64,000 nucleotides of DNA from Algoriphagus sp. (lineage in GTDB: Bacteria; Bacteroidota; Bacteroidia; Cytophagales; Cyclobacteriaceae). This document shows positions 49,580 through 60,707 of the stretch, in pieces; the stretch's first letter is position 1, and the number at the start of each line of letters is the position of its first letter. Under the pieces are notes generated by a model. It did no database searches and had not been told where the DNA came from. It saw only the letters and a program-made list of their open reading frames with translations. The stretch spans positions 1 through 64,000 of the forward strand of contig NZ_JAQWXX010000132.1 in the NCBI RefSeq assembly GCF_029254265.1, written 5' to 3'. The translations under genes were made by a program, and so were the position numbers.

Positions 49580-50739
49580 TGCTTGGATTTTGTCTAGGAC
49601 TGCTTTTAGTGCTGCAATCTGGAATTGCTACTATCTTTTCGATTCAGGTTCCTATGGATCATTTTAATTCGGGCAGTAGGAAAATTTCAATTGAATATTC
49701 GATTTCAGGTTCTTTTGATAGCTCTAAACTTACTGTGTTTTATTTAGAAGATCCAGTAGATTCAGTGTTTGGCTATTTAAATATTCCCATTCAACTCACT
49801 GATCAATTTAATCTTGTCTCCATAAAAGGGAGGTATCAATCAAGAGACTTAAATGATTTCTTTGAAAATCGAAAGGCTCCTGATTGGGACATGAAGTACA
49901 ATCTGCTCAATCAAAAACAAGTTGCTGAGGATGTTGAATTGATTAGAAGGGAGCTTCTTGGGAATGAAAAAGTGACACTTTTAGGATACTCATCTTCAGC
50001 TTCAGTTTTACATTATTACCTTTCACTTTATCCCGATCAAGTTTCAACTATGATCAGCATAAGTCCAATGTTTTTTGATGTAGAAGAGAATTTGAGTTTT
50101 TGGAATCAATTCAGTTTCATTGAAGAAAAAGTTGAAAAATTAAACTCAGATAGAGCGCTTGATTTTGCTTATTTTTCTCATTCTGATTTTTTCAATTCCT
50201 CGAAATCAATAAAAGACAGCTTGCTAGTGTTGGCGTTAAACCAATTTAAAGCTGATAAAATATCTGGATTTTCCAAACTTCAATTTAAATCAATTTCTTT
50301 GAGGGTTAGAGCATTTGAACTGATTTACAATACTTCTCCTTTTTCAGAAACTACTTCAAAAACACTTGAATCTTTTCTTAGAGCCGCTTTACCTATTTTC
50401 CAAACCTTTAAGGAAAAACCATTCCTTGTTTACGGGTTAAACTTTGACAAATGGCTGGAATTTGAGGGAAAAGTAGTTCTGATTGGCGGTGCTTTTGATC
50501 TTTTACTTAATCCAAAAATACTCGATGTGCTGGCAGAATTCTACCCGAATAGTACGCTAATCCAATTGAAAGATGGTCATGCTTTAAAGGTGTTTCAATC
50601 CTCACCATATTACTCAGACTTTTTAGAAGCTTTCATTTTGAATCGACACACTTCCAAAATAAAAGTATACGAAGAACTCAAGAAAGCTGACCTTCTTTAT
50701 TTAAAAAGTGATTACAACTCGGTTCGAGCGAAAAATTAA
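49576..50739 (+). CDS. alpha/beta hydrolase-like exported protein
   Basis: Nucleophile-elbow-like VTLLGYSSSASVLHYYLSLYPDQVSTMISISP; GGAFDLLLNP and DGHALKVF fit Asp/His positions. Overlaps the preceding gene by 4 nt. Confidence 0.6.
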   Translation: MMLGFCLGLLLVLQSGIATIFSIQVPMDHFNSGSRKISIEYSISGSFDSSKLTVFYLEDPVDSVFGYLNIPIQLTDQFNLVSIKGRYQSRDLNDFFENRKAPDWDMKYNLLNQKQVAEDVELIRRELLGNEKVTLLGYSSSASVLHYYLSLYPDQVSTMISISPMFFDVEENLSFWNQFSFIEEKVEKLNSDRALDFAYFSHSDFFNSSKSIKDSLLVLALNQFKADKISGFSKLQFKSISLRVRAFELIYNTSPFSETTSKTLESFLRAALPIFQTFKEKPFLVYGLNFDKWLEFEGKVVLIGGAFDLLLNPKILDVLAEFYPNSTLIQLKDGHALKVFQSSPYYSDFLEAFILNRHTSKIKVYEELKKADLLYLKSDYNSVRAKN

Positions 50740-50741
50740 AA

Positions 50742-50772
50742 AAGCCCTGAAAATTTTAAATTTTCAGGGCTT
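50742..50772. terminator. bidirectional terminator between convergent genes
   Basis: AAGCCCTGAAAATTT-T-AAATTTTCAGGGCTT, 15-bp perfect arms. Confidence 0.85.
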
Positions 50773-50777
50773 AATTT

Positions 50778-52274
50778 TTATCGGTCTGTTCTAGTATTTG
50801 TCCCGTCAACAGGAGTTCGCTTATCGCGATTTGCCAAGTCCCAAGCTGTGTGGAAAACTAGCTTGGCTCTTTTTTCCATCAGTTGGAATTCGATTTTGTC
50901 TACGGTATCTGTTACCTGATGGTAATCATCGTGTACACCATTGAAGAAGAAGATCACAGGTACATTATGTTTTGCAAAGTTGTAGTGATCAGATCTGTAG
51001 TAGAATCGATTTGGGTCGTCCTCCGCATCATAGCGATAATCTAAAATCAAATCGGTATAAGTGATATTGTTGTATTCGTTGATCTTTTTCAATTGAGAAG
51101 AAAGCATCTCTGAACCGATCACATAGATATAATCTTTGTTGTCAGCCTTTTGATATTCGTAATCGATTCGACCCACCATATCAATATTGATGTTGTTCAC
51201 CGTATTTTCCATCGGGAAAATAGGATGGTCGCCATAGTATTCAGATCCCAAAAGCCCTTTTTCTTCACCTGTCACGTTCAAAAACAGGATTGATCTACGA
51301 GGTTTATGGCCTTCTTTTGCAGCAGTGGCAAATGCTTGAGCAATCTCCATCACCGATACAGTTCCTGAACCGTCGTCATCTGCTCCGTTGAAAATCTCGC
51401 CAGTGCTACTTACGCCTACGTGATCATAGTGTGATGAAATTACCAACACTTCATCTTTAAGGTCTGTACCTTCCAAGTAGCCCATCACATTGGAGCTTTC
51501 TACAGGATTCACAGTTTTCTTTACTTGAAAAGTTGCTTTTTGAAAAGGAATAGATTCAGGGTTTGTTTTTGCAGCTTCTTTCAAAGTTTCTACAGGTTGC
51601 CCGAATAACTCTCCCATTTTGTCAGAGCTTACCGTAAATATTGGTCTCTGAGTCACTTCTTTTTCAAAGCCAATTCTACCTTTTCCTGCAAGCGTTTTAG
51701 CTCTGTTTGCTATTCTGTCAAAGTTCGCCTGACCTTCCATGTTTACCATGACGATTCCAGCTGCACCGGCATCCATTACTTTTTTGATCAAATCATTAGT
51801 TCGTACGCCTACAGCCCAGATGCCCACGAGTTTGTCCGTAACAGCCACTTTGGCAAGATTTTCATCATTTACCAACCCAAGGAATACTAAATCCGTCTTC
51901 ATGGCTTTTGCCATATTGCCATCCCCAGAAAAGACAAAATCCTCGTTCATTACGAGTTTATTCTTTCCTATTTTCAGATCAACCGCATTAAATGCTGAAC
52001 TGACCAAGGGGACCTGCTGCAGGTAGCTTCCTTCAACTGGTCCTGTAAAACCAAGTTCTTTGTAGAAATCAGCAAGATATTGTGCTGCAATTTTTTGCTC
52101 CTCAGATCCTGTATCTCTCCCTCTCATTTCATCGGATGCTAGGTAAGTAAGGTATTCTGTAAGATCAGCAGCAGTAATAGTATTGGCATATTTTACTTGA
52201 ATGGGATCTTGAGCTACTGCACTTATTGTCAGGCCCAACGCCAAAGTCCCGGTTAATAACAGTCCTTTTTTCAT
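50778..52274 (-). CDS. M28 family metallopeptidase
   Basis: ISSHYDHVGVSSTGEIFNGADDDGSGTVSVMEIA, NVTGEEKGLLGSEYY. Confidence 0.92.
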   Translation of the reverse strand: MKKGLLLTGTLALGLTISAVAQDPIQVKYANTITAADLTEYLTYLASDEMRGRDTGSEEQKIAAQYLADFYKELGFTGPVEGSYLQQVPLVSSAFNAVDLKIGKNKLVMNEDFVFSGDGNMAKAMKTDLVFLGLVNDENLAKVAVTDKLVGIWAVGVRTNDLIKKVMDAGAAGIVMVNMEGQANFDRIANRAKTLAGKGRIGFEKEVTQRPIFTVSSDKMGELFGQPVETLKEAAKTNPESIPFQKATFQVKKTVNPVESSNVMGYLEGTDLKDEVLVISSHYDHVGVSSTGEIFNGADDDGSGTVSVMEIAQAFATAAKEGHKPRRSILFLNVTGEEKGLLGSEYYGDHPIFPMENTVNNINIDMVGRIDYEYQKADNKDYIYVIGSEMLSSQLKKINEYNNITYTDLILDYRYDAEDDPNRFYYRSDHYNFAKHNVPVIFFFNGVHDDYHQVTDTVDKIEFQLMEKRAKLVFHTAWDLANRDKRTPVDGTNTRTDR

Positions 52275-52400
52275 TGATTTATTTTTATTCTGGCCCTAAA
52301 CTAGATAAAATTTTAACCCTGCAATAAACCGTTTGTAAATTATGCATGTTATGGGGGTAAATTATTGAGGTTCATAAGGGCTAATTCTTTTTAGATATTA

Positions 52401-52408
52401 TACCTTTG
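52401..52408 (+). promoter_or_regulatory. putative -7 box TACCTTTG upstream of gcvP
   Basis: TATTATACCTTTGCA matches the TAnnTTTG consensus about 60 nt before the CDS; no clear -33 box. Confidence 0.4.
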
Positions 52409-52467
52409 CACCTTGAAAAATCTTTAAGATTCCATACCCAAATACTTCATTATTCCTTAAGTTCTTT

Positions 52468-55365
52468 ATGCAGATCAACCTTTCAAACGCTGTCAAATTT
52501 GAGAGCAGACACAATGGCCCGACTGAAGCGGAAATCGCAGAGATGTTGGAGAAAATCGGTGCCTCATCAGTAGAGGAATTAATCAACCAGACTGTACCAA
52601 AATCAATCCAACTGGAGAAGCCTATGAATCTCCCGGCAGCAAAGTTGGAATCTGAGTTTCTTAAGGAATTCAAAGTTTTGGCAGCCAAAAACAAAGTCTT
52701 CAAATCATTCATTGGATTGGGATATTATGATACCCTAGTGCCAGGAGTAGTTTTGAGAAATGTCTTGGAAAATCCGGGATGGTATACTGCTTACACACCT
52801 TACCAAGCAGAAATTGCACAAGGTAGGCTAGAAGCTTTAATCAATTTCCAGACAGTGGTAATGGAGCTTACTGGAATGGAGCTTGCCAATGCTTCACTTT
52901 TGGACGAAGGAACAGCTGCAGCTGAGGCAATGACCATGTTGTATTCGGTCAAGCCAAGAGAAAAGAAAAACGCCCAAAAGTTTTTTGTAGACGAGCAGGT
53001 TTTTCCACAAACCAAAGCAGTTTTGGTTACAAGGGCAGAGCCACTTGGAATAGAATTGGTTTTTGGATCATTGGATTCACTGGACCTGACAGATGAAAAT
53101 CTTTATGGAGTTCTGTTTCAATACCCGAATGCAGAAGGTGCTGTAATGGACTATTCGGCAATAGTAGCTTCTGCAAAAGAGAATCATGTAAGCACTGCCT
53201 TTGCGGCAGATTTGCTAGCGTTGACACTCCTGACACCTCCAGGTGAAATGGGAGCTGATGTAGTGGTAGGCTCAGCGCAGCGATTTGGTGTGCCAATGGG
53301 ATATGGAGGACCGCATTCAGCATTCTTCGCAACTAAAGAAGCTTATAAGAGACAAATTCCTGGAAGGATCATTGGTGTATCAATTGATCGAGCGGGAAAT
53401 AAGGCTTACAGAATGGCTTTACAAACCAGAGAGCAGCACATCAAAAGAGAGAAAGCAACTTCAAATATCTGTACTGCGCAGGTGCTTTTAGCAGTAATGT
53501 CTAGTTTTTATGCGGTCTATCACGGGCCAAAAGGCTTGAAAAACATAGCGCTTAGAACACATGGTTTAGCAAAGTTGACAGGAAAAGCATTGCAACTTCT
53601 AGGTTATGAAGTCTCTTCTCAAACTTATTTTGATACGCTGAAAGTCGCCATAGAGGCAAAAACTTTGAATACTATCAAATCAATTGCAGTGGATTCAGAA
53701 ATGAATTTCAGATACGATTATGATACGGTATTCATGACGTTTGATGAAGCAAAAACCTTAGATGATGTAGCACATATCGTAGACGTATTTGCGAAGGCTC
53801 AAGGAATTGAAAGCCCAGATCTCAGTAGTCTTGCTAAAGACTTGACTTTGGATCTCCCAGATTCATTGATGCGTAAATCTGAATACTTAACTCACCCTGT
53901 ATTCAATAATTATCATAGTGAGCATGAAATGCTTCGCTATATTAAGCGTTTGGAGGCGAAAGATCTTTCGCTTGTTCATTCCATGATTTCTTTGGGTTCT
54001 TGTACCATGAAATTGAATGCGACTGCTGAAATGATCCCGGTTACCTGGCCTGAGTTTGGTCAAATGCACCCATTTGCTCCAATCGATCAGACAGCTGGAT
54101 ACCAAGAACTTTTCGCTCACCTTAGACATTGGCTGAATGAAATTACGGGTTTTGCAGATACCTCTCTTCAGCCGAACTCAGGTGCTCAAGGAGAGTTTGC
54201 AGGATTAATGGTAATTCGTCAATATCACCTCAGCAGAGGAGATGCTCATCGAAATATAGCTTTGATTCCTACTTCAGCTCATGGTACCAATCCAGCTTCT
54301 GCAGTTATGGCGGGAATGAAAGTTGTCTTAGTGAAATGTGACGAAAAAGGAAACATTGATTTGGTAGATCTTAAAGAAAAAGCAGCTGCTCATGCAAATG
54401 ACTTAGCTGCCTTGATGGTTACTTATCCTTCAACTCACGGTGTATTTGAGGAGGCTATTCAAGAGATTTGTGCTACCATTCACCAGTTTGGAGGACAAGT
54501 TTATATGGACGGAGCAAATATGAATGCTCAGGTAGGATTGACCAGTCCAGGAAGAATTGGTGCTGACGTTTGTCACCTTAACCTTCATAAAACTTTCTGT
54601 ATTCCTCATGGTGGTGGCGGACCTGGTATGGGACCAATTTGCGTAGCAGCGCACCTTGCACCATTCTTGCCGGGAAATCCTTTGGTGAAAACTGGTGGTG
54701 AAGATCCAGTGTCTTCGATCTCTGCAGCGCCTTATGGAAGTGCAAGTATTTTACCTATTTCCTACGCATACATCGCAATGATGGGTGGTGATGGTTTGAC
54801 CAACGCAACCAAAATGGCGATTCTAAATGCAAATTATATCAAGGAAAGACTTAAAGGTAATTTTGAAATTCTATATACAGGAACAAAAGGAAGAGCTGCA
54901 CACGAGATGATTGTGGATTGTAGAGCTTTCAAAGAATTCGGAGTGGAGGTAGAAGATATTGCAAAGCGATTGATGGACTATGGGTATCATGCACCAACAG
55001 TTTCGTTCCCAGTAGCTGGTACTTTGATGATCGAGCCAACTGAATCTGAGACTAAGTCTGAATTGGATAAGTTCTGTGATGCGCTTCTTTCAATCCGTGA
55101 GGAAATCCGTGAAATAGAAAATGGAAAAGCTGATCGTGAAAATAATGTCTTGAAAAATGCTCCTCATACGGCTACTATGGTATTGACCGGAGAATGGGAT
55201 TTGCCTTACTCTAGAGAGAAAGCAGTTTTCCCGTCTGAGAATGTAAAAGCCAATAAATTTTGGCCAAGTGTTAGAAGGATTGATTCAGCTTATGGGGATA
55301 GAAACTTAATTTGTAGCTGTATTCCAGTAGAAGAATATGCAACCTCTGAAGAAGAGATTGCTTAA
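52468..55365 (+). CDS. gcvP: aminomethyl-transferring glycine dehydrogenase (single-chain P-protein)
   Basis: 965 aa; [60 protein letters not shown]. Confidence 0.97.
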   Translation: MQINLSNAVKFESRHNGPTEAEIAEMLEKIGASSVEELINQTVPKSIQLEKPMNLPAAKLESEFLKEFKVLAAKNKVFKSFIGLGYYDTLVPGVVLRNVLENPGWYTAYTPYQAEIAQGRLEALINFQTVVMELTGMELANASLLDEGTAAAEAMTMLYSVKPREKKNAQKFFVDEQVFPQTKAVLVTRAEPLGIELVFGSLDSLDLTDENLYGVLFQYPNAEGAVMDYSAIVASAKENHVSTAFAADLLALTLLTPPGEMGADVVVGSAQRFGVPMGYGGPHSAFFATKEAYKRQIPGRIIGVSIDRAGNKAYRMALQTREQHIKREKATSNICTAQVLLAVMSSFYAVYHGPKGLKNIALRTHGLAKLTGKALQLLGYEVSSQTYFDTLKVAIEAKTLNTIKSIAVDSEMNFRYDYDTVFMTFDEAKTLDDVAHIVDVFAKAQGIESPDLSSLAKDLTLDLPDSLMRKSEYLTHPVFNNYHSEHEMLRYIKRLEAKDLSLVHSMISLGSCTMKLNATAEMIPVTWPEFGQMHPFAPIDQTAGYQELFAHLRHWLNEITGFADTSLQPNSGAQGEFAGLMVIRQYHLSRGDAHRNIALIPTSAHGTNPASAVMAGMKVVLVKCDEKGNIDLVDLKEKAAAHANDLAALMVTYPSTHGVFEEAIQEICATIHQFGGQVYMDGANMNAQVGLTSPGRIGADVCHLNLHKTFCIPHGGGGPGMGPICVAAHLAPFLPGNPLVKTGGEDPVSSISAAPYGSASILPISYAYIAMMGGDGLTNATKMAILNANYIKERLKGNFEILYTGTKGRAAHEMIVDCRAFKEFGVEVEDIAKRLMDYGYHAPTVSFPVAGTLMIEPTESETKSELDKFCDALLSIREEIREIENGKADRENNVLKNAPHTATMVLTGEWDLPYSREKAVFPSENVKANKFWPSVRRIDSAYGDRNLICSCIPVEEYATSEEEIA

Positions 55366-55383
55366 AATTTAAATCATCAACGT

Positions 55384-55415
55384 AAAAAAAGCCTCGATTT
55401 CTCGAGGCTTTTTTT
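55384..55415. terminator. bidirectional terminator between gcvP and lipA
   Basis: AAAAAAAGCCTCGA-TTTC-TCGAGGCTTTTTTT. Confidence 0.9.
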
Positions 55416-55435
55416 ATGAACTTATTTGGGAATAC

Positions 55436-56314
55436 TTAAACGTTTACGTGTCTTTCGGCATGGTAAGAAGACCTCACCAGTGGCCCAGATTCCACATATT
55501 TTAATCCTTTGGAAAGGCCAACTTCTCGATATTCATCAAAAAGATCAGGATGAATAAATTCTGCAACTTCAATATGCAACTTTGTTGGCTGTAGGTATTG
55601 GCCAAGAGTTAGGATGTCACAACCATGAGCTACAAGATCGTCCATCGCCTGAAACACTTCTTCCTTTTTTTCACCTAAACCTAGCATTATCCCAGTTTTA
55701 GTACGCTTTCCATATTCTTTGGTCAATTTGATTTGTTCTAAGGAGCGTTCATATTTTGCCTGGGGACGTACTCTTCTGTATAGACTTCCCACAGTTTCCA
55801 TATTATGTGAAACTACCTCTTGGCCACCCTCAATCATCCGATAAAGGGCGTCCCAATTAGATTTCACATCAGGGATCAATGTCTCAATAGTGGTAGAAGG
55901 AGAAAGAGCTTTGGTTTGAACCACGGTCTGATACCATATCTCAGCCCCACGGTCTTTTAATTCATCCCGATTCACAGAGGTGATTACTGCATGTTTTACG
56001 CCCATTAATTTGATCGCTTCAGCAACTCTTCTAGGTTCATCAGTATCATACTCTGGTGGTCTTCCGGTCGCTACTGCACAGAATGAACAAGATCTGGTAC
56101 AGACATTCCCTAAGATCATGAAGGTAGCTGTACCAGCTCCCCAACATTCACCCATATTAGGACAATTACCGCTTTCGCAAATAGTGTGGAGCTTATGTTC
56201 GTCGACTAGTTTTCGGACTTTTGCGTATTCTTTTCCAACAGGAAGCTTTACTCGGAGCCAATTTGGCTTTTTCCTTCTTGTTGCTTCTTCTGATATAACT
56301 GGTAATTCGATCAT
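55436..56314 (-). CDS. lipA: lipoyl synthase
   Basis: [41 protein letters not shown], two [4Fe-4S] Cys motifs. Confidence 0.97.
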   Translation of the reverse strand: MIELPVISEEATRRKKPNWLRVKLPVGKEYAKVRKLVDEHKLHTICESGNCPNMGECWGAGTATFMILGNVCTRSCSFCAVATGRPPEYDTDEPRRVAEAIKLMGVKHAVITSVNRDELKDRGAEIWYQTVVQTKALSPSTTIETLIPDVKSNWDALYRMIEGGQEVVSHNMETVGSLYRRVRPQAKYERSLEQIKLTKEYGKRTKTGIMLGLGEKKEEVFQAMDDLVAHGCDILTLGQYLQPTKLHIEVAEFIHPDLFDEYREVGLSKGLKYVESGPLVRSSYHAERHVNV

Positions 56315-56367
56315 GTATATTGATTTGTGGCAAAGGTATGGCTTATCCTAAAAAAGCCAATGATTGC

Positions 56368-57096
56368 TTATTGTCTAAATCCGTAGAAAAAGGTGAAATA
56401 AACTGATTGGAATAACTGCTTGTTTTCAACCGTTGGAATTAGTGGAATTTCTTTTGTAAAACCCTCAAGCATGTAACCAAGTTCCAGTCCAGTGACATTT
56501 GATCTGAAAACGCCAAATTCAAAAGACATAGCTGCCTTCAAGTTAGCACCAAATGCAAACTCCGATTGGCCTAATCCTTCAAAAAGTCTTCCTGTCCCAA
56601 GGATATTGAATCTACTTTGATGAATTTCAGGATCATATTGCTCTCGGACAGTTTCTATCCGGTTGATAGCATATTCTATGTAATACGGTGCAATCAAACC
56701 AAATGTGGGGCCTACAGCAGCAAGGGCAGATACTTGCACTCCTTGATTTGGTGCTTTTTTGAAAAGAATAATTTCTCTTCCGTATTGAGGCCTTATGGAA
56801 TAGAGATAATTTGATTTTCCAAAAATATAGCTATTTCCCAAAACGGTATTAAAGCGGACTTCCTTTGGATTTTTTACATTAGAAAGTTCGATAGCCCAAA
56901 AGCTAAATTGATTGTCATCTATTCGAGTTCCGGATTTAAAAACAAATCCACCAATCAATCCTCCATTGGTGTTTTTATTCAATCCAAATGTATATTCCTT
57001 ATCATAATCGTAGTTTCCAGCATCTTCTCGCTGGGCCCACGACTCAATTGAAAGGAAAAATAAAATAAGCGTTAGAATTAAATTCAGCTTCTTCAT
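56368..57096 (-). CDS. hypothetical outer-membrane beta-barrel-like protein
   Basis: Signal MKKLNLILTLILFFLSIESWAQ; alternating beta pattern ending YFTFFYGFRQ. Confidence 0.65.
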   Translation of the reverse strand: MKKLNLILTLILFFLSIESWAQREDAGNYDYDKEYTFGLNKNTNGGLIGGFVFKSGTRIDDNQFSFWAIELSNVKNPKEVRFNTVLGNSYIFGKSNYLYSIRPQYGREIILFKKAPNQGVQVSALAAVGPTFGLIAPYYIEYAINRIETVREQYDPEIHQSRFNILGTGRLFEGLGQSEFAFGANLKAAMSFEFGVFRSNVTGLELGYMLEGFTKEIPLIPTVENKQLFQSVYFTFFYGFRQ

Positions 57097-57168
57097 TCGA
57101 GTTGGTCGAAAATATAGCCCTATTTTTGGGTTCATTTATTTTAAACTGAATTTTAAAAGTAAGAGTTT

Positions 57169-57573
57169 ATGCCGACTATAAAAAGTTCGTATTTAGGGAA
57201 TTTAAGGACTGAGTCCGAGCATCTTCAATCTGGTACAAAGATCCTGACGGATGCACCAGTTGATAATAATGGAAAAGGAGAGGCCTTTTCTCCTACGGAC
57301 TTGGTAGCAAGCGCATTAGGGAGTTGCATGGTTACCATTATGGGCATAATTGCTGCCAGAGAAAATATTTCCTTAGAGGGGCTTAATTGGGAAGTAACCA
57401 AAATCATGCAAGCAAACCCTAGAAAAATTGAAGAAATAAAAGTTGATTTTACCTGGGAAGTCCCGGTGAACAATTCTGTTTTTATTCAAAAATTAAAGAA
57501 TGCTGCCAAGACTTGTCCAGTAGCTTTAAGTTTAGATCCCGCGATTAAGCAGACTTTAAATTTCAATTTTTAA
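57169..57573 (+). CDS. OsmC family protein
   Basis: FSPTDLVASALGSCMVTIMGI, second Cys in AAKTCPVALSLDP. Confidence 0.9.
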   Translation: MPTIKSSYLGNLRTESEHLQSGTKILTDAPVDNNGKGEAFSPTDLVASALGSCMVTIMGIIAARENISLEGLNWEVTKIMQANPRKIEEIKVDFTWEVPVNNSVFIQKLKNAAKTCPVALSLDPAIKQTLNFNF

Positions 57574-57630
57574 GATTGGAACAAAAAGACAAATTTCAAG
57601 ATTACCAAATTATATAAACCCAAATTTACT

Positions 57631-58539
57631 ATGTGCTATCTTTTTGAAGACTTCAAAGGCTGGAAAGCCTATTGCGAATTGAATAATATAAGTTTGCCTC
57701 AGTCTGTCATCGAATACGAGGTAGAGCAAAAAAATGGTGAAGAAGGTAAAATAAAAATCGGATTACTACATGCCTATCAAGTGATGAAGGATGCTGTGAA
57801 AGCAGGCTTGGAGGAAGACATGGTTTCTAGATCAGGAATGATTAATAATGGGGCAAAAAAAGTTTTTAATTATCCACTTGCAGTCCTTTCACCAGAATTT
57901 CAAAAATTAATTTCCAGAGCTTTGGCAGCTAAGGAAGTCAATTCTTGTATGGGAAGAGTGGTGGCTGCTCCTACAGCTGGGGCAAGTGGAATTTTGCCTG
58001 GAACTTTGGTAACCCTGCAAGAGATTCATTCTCTTTCGGACGAGCAGATTATAGAGGGGCTTTTAGTGGGCGCAGGGATCGCGCTAATTATTGAGGAGAA
58101 AGCCAGTTTGGCAGGAGCAGTAGGAGGGTGTCAGGCAGAAACAGGATCAGCAGCTGCAATGGCAGCTGGAGCAATAGTATACTGTCTTAGAGGGAATATT
58201 GATCAGATTTTTAATGCAGTTGCGATTACTATTCAATGTATGCTTGGTCTGGTTTGTGATCCTGTGGCAGGTTTAGTTGAAGTGCCATGTGTTGTCCGAA
58301 ATGCCAGTGCGGCAGCGATATCCTTTAGTTCCTCCCAGATAGCTCTCGCTAATGTAAGCGCGGTAATCCCCGTTGACGAATGTATTGAGGCAATGGGAGA
58401 AATCGGGGCTTCAATGGAAAGCAGATATAAAGAAACTGCTATGGGTGGTTTGGCAGCAACTCTTACTGGTCAGGAGATTTCAAATCGGGTTTTAATCCAA
58501 GATATAGAGATTCTTCCCGACCAAGATTTAGAGGAATAG
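57631..58539 (+). CDS. L-serine ammonia-lyase, iron-sulfur-dependent, alpha chain
   Basis: SCMGRVVAAPTAGASGILPGTL, GGCQAETGSAAAMAAGAIVY, GLVCDPVAGLVEVPC. Confidence 0.9.
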   Translation: MCYLFEDFKGWKAYCELNNISLPQSVIEYEVEQKNGEEGKIKIGLLHAYQVMKDAVKAGLEEDMVSRSGMINNGAKKVFNYPLAVLSPEFQKLISRALAAKEVNSCMGRVVAAPTAGASGILPGTLVTLQEIHSLSDEQIIEGLLVGAGIALIIEEKASLAGAVGGCQAETGSAAAMAAGAIVYCLRGNIDQIFNAVAITIQCMLGLVCDPVAGLVEVPCVVRNASAAAISFSSSQIALANVSAVIPVDECIEAMGEIGASMESRYKETAMGGLAATLTGQEISNRVLIQDIEILPDQDLEE

Positions 58540-58980
58540 ATTGTTGAAAAAGGGGATTTTCAGGATTGAATCAATGGTGAGGGAAAAGAATGTTGCCCAA
58601 AGAATTGAACTAATTAGCATTTGAATAAAAATTCTTCTCTTTTTCACTCCAAATGAAACCATAATTAAAGTTCCTCCTATTGGAGTCAACAGAAGTGGAG
58701 TGATCGCCGCAATTCCCATTTCCCCATATTTTTTCCAAATTTTCACGATGTTCCGATTTTTTTTGGAAAACTTGGGTTTTGGGAAGCGTATTTCTATAAA
58801 TTTTTTAAATCGTGCTCCAATAAATGTGAATACAACTACACTACTCATCATACCAGAGACAGTCACCAGAATGGTTTGAATCACACTGTATCCCGCTGCA
58901 GTACCAAGTACTGGTCCAGCAATAAATTTGAACCAAGACAAGAAATAAATCCCCAGAAGTTTGAGGATAGATTCGATCAT
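58528..58980 (-). CDS. small multi-TM membrane protein (possible COG2426-like)
   Basis: 150 aa, several TM segments, MGIAAITPLLLTPIGGTLIMVSFG. Confidence 0.55.
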   Translation of the reverse strand: MIESILKLLGIYFLSWFKFIAGPVLGTAAGYSVIQTILVTVSGMMSSVVVFTFIGARFKKFIEIRFPKPKFSKKNRNIVKIWKKYGEMGIAAITPLLLTPIGGTLIMVSFGVKKRRIFIQMLISSILWATFFSLTIDSILKIPFFNNLFL

Positions 58981-59906
58981 AGTAAGAAGAATATATAGGT
59001 GAAGTAGGCCAATAATAGAAATGAACCCTCAACTTTCGAAATTTGCATTTTGGTACGCATCAGAGGAAAAAGCAAAATTGTGATTCCTAGCATCCACAGA
59101 AAATCTGAGTTTATGAATTCCTGGGAGACCTCAATAGGTTTAATTATTGCAGTGATTCCTATAATGGAGAGAATATTCATGATGTTACTTCCAAGAATAT
59201 TGCCTAGAGCTAAATCGGTGCGCTTTGAAAGAGCAGCTATTATGGAGGTAATCAGTTCTGGTAGACTAGTTCCAATAGCGATAATTGTCACCCCGATTAC
59301 TCTTTCTGACACTCCAAATTCTCTCGAAATCAGAACTGCATTTTCTACTAATAACTCTGAACCAAAATATAGCCCTACTATTCCCCCAATGAAATAGATA
59401 ATAGATTTCAGCCAAGAAAAACTTTTTACTTGCTCAATTTCTTCATCAATCTCAGGGTTTTCTATAGTACTAGTTTTGAATAAATAAAAATTGAAAACAA
59501 TGAATAAAACAAGGAGTAAAATCCCCTCCCAAGTTTCAATTATCCCATTATAGCTTAGACCATAAAAAAGTATTGAAACAAGAAGGGTAACTGTATAATC
59601 AAATCGTATATGTATTCTTCTAATTAATACGCGGTAGAAAAGTCCCGTAATTCCAAGTACTAGCCCAATATTGGCAATATTCGAACCGATTACATTTCCA
59701 ATTGATATATCACTATTTCCTTTTAGCGCTGCATTTACACTTACCAAAAGTTCTGGTGCAGAAGTGCCAAAAGCAACGATAGTTAAACCAATTAGGCCTG
59801 CACTCATTCCTAGTTTGACTGCTATGCCAGATGCTCCATCTACCAATATTTTACCACCAGCAAGAAGAATTATAAACCCTAATAATAAAAGAAAGTACGC
59901 TGCCAT
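58977..59906 (-). CDS. calcium/sodium antiporter (CaCA family, YrbG-like)
   Basis: Two inverted alpha repeats: TIVAFGTSAPELLVSVNAALKGNSDISIGNVIGSNIANIGLVLG and TIIAIGTSLPELITSIIAALSKRTDLALGNILGSNIMNIL. Confidence 0.93.
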   Translation of the reverse strand: MAAYFLLLLGFIILLAGGKILVDGASGIAVKLGMSAGLIGLTIVAFGTSAPELLVSVNAALKGNSDISIGNVIGSNIANIGLVLGITGLFYRVLIRRIHIRFDYTVTLLVSILFYGLSYNGIIETWEGILLLVLFIVFNFYLFKTSTIENPEIDEEIEQVKSFSWLKSIIYFIGGIVGLYFGSELLVENAVLISREFGVSERVIGVTIIAIGTSLPELITSIIAALSKRTDLALGNILGSNIMNILSIIGITAIIKPIEVSQEFINSDFLWMLGITILLFPLMRTKMQISKVEGSFLLLAYFTYIFFLL

Positions 59907-59913
59907 TTTTTGA

Positions 59914-60558
59914 TTAAATTTTTGGACCGAAGGCTAAATCTCCTGCATCACCCAATCCAGGAACAATATAAAATTGCTCATTCAATCTCTCATCCATACT
60001 TCCAATCCAAAAACTATGCGGTATGCTTAAATTATCCTTAATAAATTTTATTCCTTCTGGAGCGGCAAACCCCGCAGCGATGTGGATGTGTTTTGGAGTT
60101 CCATTTTTAGAAAGTGTGTCAATTGACTCCATTAAAGATTTCCCAGTTGCGAGCATTGGATCTGTTAAGATCATTATTTTTTCCCCTAGAAAAGGACTTG
60201 CATGGTAGCCAAGATTGATTTTGATTTTCCCATTATTTTCCTCTTCTCTAAAAGCACCTATAAAAGCACTTTCTGCTTGATCAAAGAAATTCAAAAAGCC
60301 TTGGTAAAACGGCAGGGAGGCCCTTAGAACAGAAACTATAACAGGATTTTCGGAAGGAGTTAAAATATTAATTTTAGAAAGTGGTGTTTGAATCAGTTTC
60401 GGTTGATAAACGAGAGTTTTGGATATTTCATAAGCCAAAATTTCACCTAAACGTTCTAGGTTTTTTCTAAACCTCATTCTGTCTTTCTGGATGACAGTAT
60501 CTCTCATTTCTGCCATAAATTGGTTGGCAATAGAAGGAGTTTGAGAAAGGATAAACAT
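59914..60558 (-). CDS. upp: uracil phosphoribosyltransferase
   Basis: VSVLRASLPFYQGFLNFF, MILTDPMLATGKSLMESIDTL, PGLGDAGDLAFG. Confidence 0.9.
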   Translation of the reverse strand: MFILSQTPSIANQFMAEMRDTVIQKDRMRFRKNLERLGEILAYEISKTLVYQPKLIQTPLSKINILTPSENPVIVSVLRASLPFYQGFLNFFDQAESAFIGAFREEENNGKIKINLGYHASPFLGEKIMILTDPMLATGKSLMESIDTLSKNGTPKHIHIAAGFAAPEGIKFIKDNLSIPHSFWIGSMDERLNEQFYIVPGLGDAGDLAFGPKI

Positions 60559-60658
60559 GTTTCAAAGATAAAAGAAAAAACCGGCTGTTTAAGACCGATT
60601 TTTATTCTTGTAGAAGTTACAAATCTTTTCAAATTGTAATTAAAACTATTAAAACAGG

Positions 60659-60692
60659 AAAGCCTGACCAAACTTGATCAGGCTTTCCTAAA
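60659..60692 (-). terminator. terminator downstream of the distal OmpA gene
   Basis: AGGAAAGCCTGA...TCAGGCTTTCCT, 12-bp arms. Confidence 0.75.
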
Positions 60693-60707
60693 TATTTGAA
60701 GAGAGAA

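Noticed and set aside
52300-52467. Possible glycine riboswitch upstream of gcvP
   Set aside because: Considered because gcv genes often carry one; the leader after the -7 box is too short and shows no recognisable aptamer motifs.
53027-53332. 101-aa minus-strand ORF inside gcvP
   Set aside because: Antisense shadow; Leu/His/Ser-rich translation typical of reverse-frame artefacts.
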